This document shows, piece after piece, positions 30,482 to 35,973 of a stretch of 35,973 nucleotides of DNA (the first letter of the stretch is position 1; each line of letters opens with the position of its first letter). Made by a program: the position numbers and the translations under genes. The stretch spans positions 371 through 36,343 of the forward strand of contig MFLV01000004.1 of NCBI GenBank assembly GCA_001781435.1, in the 5' to 3' direction. A model generated the notes under the pieces. The model made no database searches. It was not told the origin of the DNA and saw nothing but the letters and a program-made list of their open reading frames with translations. The DNA is from Candidatus Kaiserbacteria bacterium RIFCSPLOWO2_01_FULL_51_21. GTDB taxonomy: Bacteria; Patescibacteriota; Minisyncoccia; Phycocordibacterales; 2-01-FULL-51-21.

Positions 30482-31477
30482 TTATCGCGTCGTATCGTGC
30501 ACCTTTTTGCCGTCCTTTGCATCGGCAACCATCGTTGCCGGCCAATTCTTTGGGTCTACTTGCAAGGGATCTGAAATTGCCAGGGTACGCAATCTCATAA
30601 GGATTTCTCCCGGCAGGGACCCCTCAAGCGCAGCCTTTACCGCCGACTCAATGTGGCGAACCTTATTCGTGCCGACGAGCACCGTACCAACCGCGTTGTT
30701 TGAAAGCGCGAAGCGAACCGCAAGCGAGGGAAGATCGGTTCCGAGTTCTTTGGCGATTGCCAAAGCGGCATCTGAGCTGCTCTTCAGTGCGGCAAGTTCT
30801 GGGGCAAGATATTGCGATGCGGGCGTGAGTGCCCCTTTGAGAAGTACCGAGCGATTGATAACGCCGATGTTATTTTTTTCTGCTTCGGCAAACACACGCT
30901 TCACCATCCGCTGGTCAAGGATGCTGTGCGCAAGCTGCAGCACATCAAAAAATCCCGACTCAATGGCGGCAAGCGGTGCCTCTTCGCCGCGCGTTGAAAT
31001 ACCGACGAATTTAACTTTTCCCTGCTCTTTGAGTTTTTGCATACCGCGGATAATGCTACCGTCCCGGATACGCTCGACGGTGCCCCCATGCACCTGGACG
31101 AGCGGAATAACGTCAAGTTGTAATTTCCGCAGGCTCTCCTCCACTTCTTCTCGCATCTGCCGTGCAAGTTCCTCATCGCTTATCGCTTCGCCTCGATCAA
31201 GCACGTGGCCGCATTTGGTGCTTACGAGTACCCCGGGGAGTTTTGCAATTCCTGATTTACCAATGCGTTCCTCCGCGGCTCCATAAAAATGTCCGGTATC
31301 AATAAATGTGACGCCGAGCTCGACGACGCGCTTCAGAAAAGCAACCGCCTCGTCCTCCTCTGGAAGATCACGCGGGCCAATGCCGTAAACATAGCCGATT
31401 TCCGTCGTTCCGAGTCCTATCTCTGAGACCGAGAGCCCGGTACGGCCGAGTACACGTTTTTTAAGGGCCAATGCCAT
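30482..31477 (-). CDS. Aldo/keto reductase
   Basis: RVLGRTGLSVSEIGLGTTEIG, FIDTGHFYGAAEERIGK, VKFVGIST, ALSNNAVGTVLVGTNKVRHIESAVKAA. Confidence 0.93.
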   Translation of the reverse strand: MALALKKRVLGRTGLSVSEIGLGTTEIGYVYGIGPRDLPEEDEAVAFLKRVVELGVTFIDTGHFYGAAEERIGKSGIAKLPGVLVSTKCGHVLDRGEAISDEELARQMREEVEESLRKLQLDVIPLVQVHGGTVERIRDGSIIRGMQKLKEQGKVKFVGISTRGEEAPLAAIESGFFDVLQLAHSILDQRMVKRVFAEAEKNNIGVINRSVLLKGALTPASQYLAPELAALKSSSDAALAIAKELGTDLPSLAVRFALSNNAVGTVLVGTNKVRHIESAVKAALEGSLPGEILMRLRTLAISDPLQVDPKNWPATMVADAKDGKKVHDTTR

Positions 31478-31486
31478 AGAGATATA

Positions 31487-32869
31487 CTACCGCGCCTCCA
31501 TGAAATTAAGGAGTGACCCTGCGATCCGCTTGCCCGACTGGCCATCGTGTTTGTAGCATTGCTCAGAAACAATCCGCGCTCTTCCCTCGCGGTCAAGCTC
31601 GGGGTGCTCGAGATAGCGATTGATAGCGGCAACAAGCTCATCGAAGGTCCAGGCGATCGAGACGCCACCGCTTTTGACGATGTACTGATAGTGCGCGTGG
31701 TACTTGCTAAATTTTCTTCGGACACTTTTCCAAAACGGCCGCTTCTCCCATCCGTCGAATGCAATATTGATGGTCGGCTTGTCGAAGAGAGCGGCATCGA
31801 TGCTTATTGACGAAGTCGTCGTGATAATCACGGCGGCATGAAATATCGTGTCAGCCAAGTGTTCCATGTCTTTCTCTAAAATCTCCGAGAAGCTGCCCGC
31901 ACCGGTCGAAAGAGTGGTTTTTGAGTCATCAACCATAATCTGTTTGTGGACGGGAATATTCTTTAATTCAGTTTTTTCGGTGGGATGCTGGCGGAAGATA
32001 ACCATGAGGTCGGAGGGCAGTCGCCCCTCATCGAAAGCGCGGGCAAGCAGGGTGAGTGTCTGCCATTCGGTTTGATTTGCCGTGCTCCCCTGCGAAGTGA
32101 AAAGGACAATGCGTTTCTTCAGGTCTACGGAGAGACGCTTGTAAAGCTCCTCTCGGGTTGCGCGCGGATTAGTCACATAGAAATCGTGCTGGGGTATCCC
32201 GGAGATAAAAATATTTTGCTTCCGTACGTCAAGATACTTGACTGCCTCACCGGCAATTATCTTATTGTGGCAGATAAGCAATTCCGGAAGAATTCTAAAC
32301 GGATATTTCGCATAGGTAATGTTATCCCATGAATTAACCATGCCCGTCGTCTTTACACCGCTTCGCTTCGCATGGCGCAGGAGCGAACGATCAAGGGATG
32401 CAGCGACATTCGACGCAAAAACCATGTCCGGTCGGTACCGGTCAAAATAGCGCAGAAGTCGAGTGTCCGACACCAAGCGGTAATCCAGTGCCCGCGCAAG
32501 CGAACGAAGTGCCTGTGTGTGGCCGAAAAGAGCAAGCGCGGTTCGCGACAGAATATAGCGCACCGGCTGCCGACGTTCGTACCAGTACCCAAGTTTCTTG
32601 AGAAATCGCCCCGTCGTACTGTCAACGTAGTAGAGCGAAAGGCTGTTGAAGAAGGAATCCAATCGAGATACGAATTCTTGCTTAAACTCAACTCCTTCAA
32701 AGATGAGGTTCGGCAATTGAAATTCTTCGCGGTAATAGGCAAGCTTTAAGGCGGGTACCAACACCACCACGCGAACGTCTTTTGTCGCAAGAAGCGTTTT
32801 CAAAACATCGGTGCGAAGGATATTGCGCGCCTGCTGGCGCCCTGAAATGGCAACGAGGACCGTTCTCAT
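31487..32869 (-). CDS. GT-B-like putative transferase, copy 2
   Basis: GVKTTGMVNSWDNITYAKYPFRILPELLICHNKIIAGEAVKYLDVRKQNIFISGIPQHDFY; IITTTSSISIDAALFDKPTINIAFDGWEKRPF. Confidence 0.65.
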   Translation of the reverse strand: MRTVLVAISGRQQARNILRTDVLKTLLATKDVRVVVLVPALKLAYYREEFQLPNLIFEGVEFKQEFVSRLDSFFNSLSLYYVDSTTGRFLKKLGYWYERRQPVRYILSRTALALFGHTQALRSLARALDYRLVSDTRLLRYFDRYRPDMVFASNVAASLDRSLLRHAKRSGVKTTGMVNSWDNITYAKYPFRILPELLICHNKIIAGEAVKYLDVRKQNIFISGIPQHDFYVTNPRATREELYKRLSVDLKKRIVLFTSQGSTANQTEWQTLTLLARAFDEGRLPSDLMVIFRQHPTEKTELKNIPVHKQIMVDDSKTTLSTGAGSFSEILEKDMEHLADTIFHAAVIITTTSSISIDAALFDKPTINIAFDGWEKRPFWKSVRRKFSKYHAHYQYIVKSGGVSIAWTFDELVAAINRYLEHPELDREGRARIVSEQCYKHDGQSGKRIAGSLLNFMEAR

Positions 32870-32872
32870 ATT

Positions 32873-34246
32873 TTACACAACCTTCCCTTCCCGTTTCAAT
32901 ATTTCTCCGATAAAGCCGATGTTGCGCTTGTAGGAATAGCCATCTGCGGGCGCGACGAATTTCTTGACCATTGCCGTTCTTGCTGCCCTATCGCGCGCCG
33001 GGTCCTTGAGATAGTCATTGATGAAAAGGAGAACATCCTCCATGCGCATAGCAACTCGCGATGCTCCGGTTTCAACGATCGGCGCGTAGTGCGGAAACAT
33101 GAGGATGTCGCTTGAAATGCCCGCAAAACCAATGTTGATAACCGGTTTATCGAAGATAAACGCCTCAAGAGAAAAGGTGGAGGCGAAGTTAATGCAAATG
33201 TCGGTGTGTCGAATGGAGTCCTTTTTTATCACCCAGTCAGCTTCTTCCGTTTCTACGTTGTTCTTACTGCTCACGGTGTTTGCTTTCACTGTACCAGCAA
33301 GCCCCAGATAAAGGTTCGGCACTCCCATAAATTCCGCGTAGTCCTCTGGTTTATCAAGCGGATGCATCCGGATAAAAAAATTGAGCGGTTCAGCAAAGAC
33401 ACCCTCTTTTTGCCAATGTATGAACGAACGAATGATATCTCGGTGGAAATTCAGATGAGCGCGGGAAGCAAAGAGCAGAGTCTTTCGGTTCGGGTCAAGG
33501 CCCTTCGAGGAAAGAAAGGTGGAGCGCTCCTCTTCGCCCTTAAGCGGGCGGAAGTATGAATCAAAACGAAGCGTCCCGGAGACAAACAGCCGATCGTCCG
33601 GATAATTGTGAAGTTCTCGAGCCGCTTCCCGTTGAAATTCGTTCCAACAGATAAGATATTTCGTTTTCCGAACATGCCGTGGATAGGTCGTCAGGTTATC
33701 CCACGAAAAATCGAAAGCGACCGTCGGCAGTTTCAAACGATGAGCGCAGGCAATAACATATGGCTCAACCGGCTTTACCCCCGGGGAGGCCACCATGATG
33801 AGGGCCGGATGATGCCGTTCCACTTGCTTTTTGAACCAGGAAAAGTTCGGCATCGTATAACGCTCAATAAACGAGAAAAAATCGGTGGAGAAGAGATTTT
33901 TCGATACAAACTGCATAACAACGCGTAAGAGCCGACGACGTTTATCCGCTTTTCGTGCAATGGCATTGCGCCAACGAACTGCCGGATTATCTTCATACCG
34001 CCGTATCAGCTCGGGACGAAGCAGCCAGTCGATGAGCGTCCAGTACTTTCCGCTCGGATCAAATATTCCCTGGTAGATGACATTCGGGTGTTTGTAGTAG
34101 CTTGACGCGTCAATCTCAAGCGAGGAATTCTTGGTCGGCAGAAATACGACCACTCTATATTTTCCCGCGAGTTCCTTGATGTACTCAGTATGGAGCACAT
34201 CGGAGATATGGAGTCGCGTGGGAAGCACCAGAAAAAGTGTTTTCAT
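32873..34246 (-). CDS. GT-B-like putative transferase, copy 3
   Basis: LPTVAFDFSWDNLTTYPRHVRKTKYLICWNEFQREAARELHNYPDDRLFVSGTLRFDSYF; ICINFASTFSLEAFIFDKPVINIGFAG. Start MKTLFLVLPTRLH at 34246 preferred. Confidence 0.65.
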   Translation of the reverse strand: MKTLFLVLPTRLHISDVLHTEYIKELAGKYRVVVFLPTKNSSLEIDASSYYKHPNVIYQGIFDPSGKYWTLIDWLLRPELIRRYEDNPAVRWRNAIARKADKRRRLLRVVMQFVSKNLFSTDFFSFIERYTMPNFSWFKKQVERHHPALIMVASPGVKPVEPYVIACAHRLKLPTVAFDFSWDNLTTYPRHVRKTKYLICWNEFQREAARELHNYPDDRLFVSGTLRFDSYFRPLKGEEERSTFLSSKGLDPNRKTLLFASRAHLNFHRDIIRSFIHWQKEGVFAEPLNFFIRMHPLDKPEDYAEFMGVPNLYLGLAGTVKANTVSSKNNVETEEADWVIKKDSIRHTDICINFASTFSLEAFIFDKPVINIGFAGISSDILMFPHYAPIVETGASRVAMRMEDVLLFINDYLKDPARDRAARTAMVKKFVAPADGYSYKRNIGFIGEILKREGKVV

Positions 34247-34256
34247 AATGGTCATT

Positions 34257-34265
34257 ACTATAACA
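34257..34265 (-). promoter_or_regulatory. Extended -10 TGTTATAGT, 10 nt upstream of the ATG
   Basis: Minus strand GTTTGTTATAGTAATGACCATTATG. Confidence 0.55.
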
Positions 34266-34348
34266 AACAATATCTCTAATGGTTCGTTACTCTAAATGAA
34301 AGAAAGGCGCCCAGCGTGAAAGCTAGGCATCTAGTACTTGCACCGGTG

Positions 34349-34789
34349 TTAGCGAGTCTCTACGTCTTCAAGTTTTGTTGATGGAAGGCCGCCGGGAGGA
34401 ATTTCCTGCCCGTACTGCGGCTCCATACGCACGCGGTCGTTGAAATGCGGGGTAGAAATTTCAATCACCACCAGGTCATCGGTAAGCGCCTCCTCTTGGT
34501 GTACCGCGCCGGGTGGAATGTGAATCGCGTCCCCGGCTTTAAGAACCTTCTCGGTTATTTTTCCATTCCCCGCATCATAGCGAAGCATCATCTCTCCTGA
34601 ATACACATACCCACACTCATTCTTGAGGTGATGCTTCTGGAGTCCCCCTTTGGCTCCTTTGTTGTAAAGCAGTAATTTCCCCGTATAAAGTCCTGGGACG
34701 TGCGCGATCAAAATTTCTCTGCCCCATAGTCGTGGTCCTACATCTTTAGGAGTAAAAAATTCTACCGTTACATGTTTTTTTTCTGTCAT
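34349..34789 (-). CDS. Cupin-domain protein, copy 2
   Basis: KGAKGGLQKHHLKNECGYVYSGEMMLRYDAGNGKITEKVLKAGDAIHIPPGAVHQEEAL; start MTEKKHVTVEFF at 34789 preferred over the track start. Confidence 0.85.
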   Translation of the reverse strand: MTEKKHVTVEFFTPKDVGPRLWGREILIAHVPGLYTGKLLLYNKGAKGGLQKHHLKNECGYVYSGEMMLRYDAGNGKITEKVLKAGDAIHIPPGAVHQEEALTDDLVVIEISTPHFNDRVRMEPQYGQEIPPGGLPSTKLEDVETR

Positions 34790-34859
34790 GGCATTGTATG
34801 TAAACTGATAACGATTTTCTATTATAACCGATATCTGTGAGTGTAGTCTCATCCGAAGC

Positions 34860-34887
34860 TTGACTAACAATTGTGATGTGCTATAAT
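34860..34887 (+). promoter_or_regulatory. Sigma70-type promoter TTGACT-N16-TATAAT for EamA-3
   Basis: TTGACTAACAATTGTGATGTGCTATAAT. Confidence 0.75.
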
Positions 34888-34941
34888 TAATTTAGACGAT
34901 ACCGAAGCCCCGCCTAGGCGGAAAACAAGGGAATCTTGGCA

Positions 34942-35952
34942 ATGGACACGCGAACGGCGCTCATCATCGCGCTCATGCTTCTCACCGCGGTGACCATCGC
35001 TGGTCACAGCATCTTACAACGACTGATTCGGAGGGAAGAATACTTCTCGAAACGGGAAGTGCTCATCAGTCAGAACTTCGTCGGCGTTCTCATCTTCGCA
35101 CCACTGGCGCTCATCTTCGAACCGAGCATTCGGGTGCCGACCCCGAACCTTACTGTCTTCTGGGTAGGCGTCGCAATTACGACGTGTGCTAACGTCATAA
35201 TCCAGTGGGCGAACATACAGGCAATTTCCCTCACTGAAGCGTCGCGCGTAGCTCCGATACAAGCCATGACACCGGGAATCGTGGTGTTTGTCGCGATGGC
35301 GCTTGGCGAATATCCAAGCATTCTCGGCTATGCTGGCATCTTCCTCATCATGTCCGGCAACTACGCCCACTTACGAGAGGGAGCGGGGTGGCGCAGTTAT
35401 TTCGAACCACTTTTCTTCTGGAAGCTTGGGCGGAGAATTCTACTCGCGTTCTTTCGCTCGGATGTTGTTCTCACCGATGACGAAAAAGGGCTCGGGTGGG
35501 CCTATCTCTCTGCGATCTGCGGAACCATCGGTCTTGTGGGCGACAGTTTAACCGCACGTTCAGGCAGTGTCACGCTCGGCTTCACGATCCACCTGGTAGT
35601 GTTGGGACTTGTGTTTGCTGTGATAGTACCGCGAGATACCATCAAAGAGACGGGAGCGTTTTTGTCACGCCTCAAGTCGCACGGATTACTCCTCGTGGGC
35701 ATGGGACTTATCTTCGGCACTCACGTGCTTTTACCGCTCCTCGCCTTCCGACTTGCGCCTGTTGCGTACATTGGGTCCCTTAAGCGTCTCTGGATCATAG
35801 TCGCCGTTCTCCTTGCCTGGATGATTCTCGGTGAAAAGAAAGCCCTGCGACGGCTCATTCCTGCAACAATCGTAACGATAGGTGCCGTGATCCTTGTCTT
35901 CGATCCGGCGCAGGAGAAAATCATTCAGCACGCGTTTCAGCTCTTCAAATAA
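34942..35952 (+). CDS. DMT/EamA-like multi-TM transporter, copy 3
   Basis: TM-rich with duplicated DMT architecture; VAYIGSLKRLWIIVAVLLAWMILGEKKALRRLIPATIVTIGAVILV is typical of EamA. ATG 34942 preferred over the TTG at 34936. Confidence 0.75.
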   Translation: MDTRTALIIALMLLTAVTIAGHSILQRLIRREEYFSKREVLISQNFVGVLIFAPLALIFEPSIRVPTPNLTVFWVGVAITTCANVIIQWANIQAISLTEASRVAPIQAMTPGIVVFVAMALGEYPSILGYAGIFLIMSGNYAHLREGAGWRSYFEPLFFWKLGRRILLAFFRSDVVLTDDEKGLGWAYLSAICGTIGLVGDSLTARSGSVTLGFTIHLVVLGLVFAVIVPRDTIKETGAFLSRLKSHGLLLVGMGLIFGTHVLLPLLAFRLAPVAYIGSLKRLWIIVAVLLAWMILGEKKALRRLIPATIVTIGAVILVFDPAQEKIIQHAFQLFK

Positions 35953-35973
35953 GTATTCTCGCGGGCGCGCTCT

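Noticed and set aside
30507-31286. 259-aa plus-strand ORF opposite the aldo/keto reductase
   Set aside because: Shadow frame; Ser/Arg-rich translation with no family signal.
1-35973. CRISPR array, prophage, integrase or IS transposase
   Set aside because: No regularly spaced direct repeats, Cas-like, integrase or transposase ORFs were recognised on either strand.

Overview
This window looks chromosomal and bacterial. Its style (compact operons, many apparently leaderless genes, short palindromic intergenic elements) suggests a Candidate Phyla Radiation / Parcubacteria-like genome, but that is inference. After housekeeping genes (PMM-like phosphatase, nucleotidyltransferase, SecA, MurB) most of the window is a large surface-glycan locus. 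It encodes three NeuB-type nonulosonate synthases, three NeuA-type CMP-nonulosonate cytidylyltransferases, two NeuC-type hydrolysing 2-epimerases, a GalE-like epimerase, three related GT-B-like putative transferases, three DMT/EamA-like membrane proteins, two cupins, and a Wzy/ligase-TPR protein. Within it lies a PAPS-type sulfation module: sulfotransferase, a 745-aa protein that reads as a pyruvate kinase barrel fused to an ATP sulfurylase, and APS kinase. No reductive sulfate-assimilation gene was seen. The pyruvate kinase-ATP sulfurylase fusion and its link to nonulosonate synthesis are the strongest candidates for an undescribed system: PEP-driven sulfate activation for glycan sulfation. 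Other observations are dispersed palindromic elements (some abutting start codons), a recurring TGTTANNNT -10 motif 6-10 nt upstream of start codons, self-contained single-gene units with their own promoter and Shine-Dalgarno site, and a 13-codon Lys/Arg-rich micro-ORF with its own terminator. No rRNA, tRNA or CRISPR array was recognised. All calls were made by eye; no searches were run.
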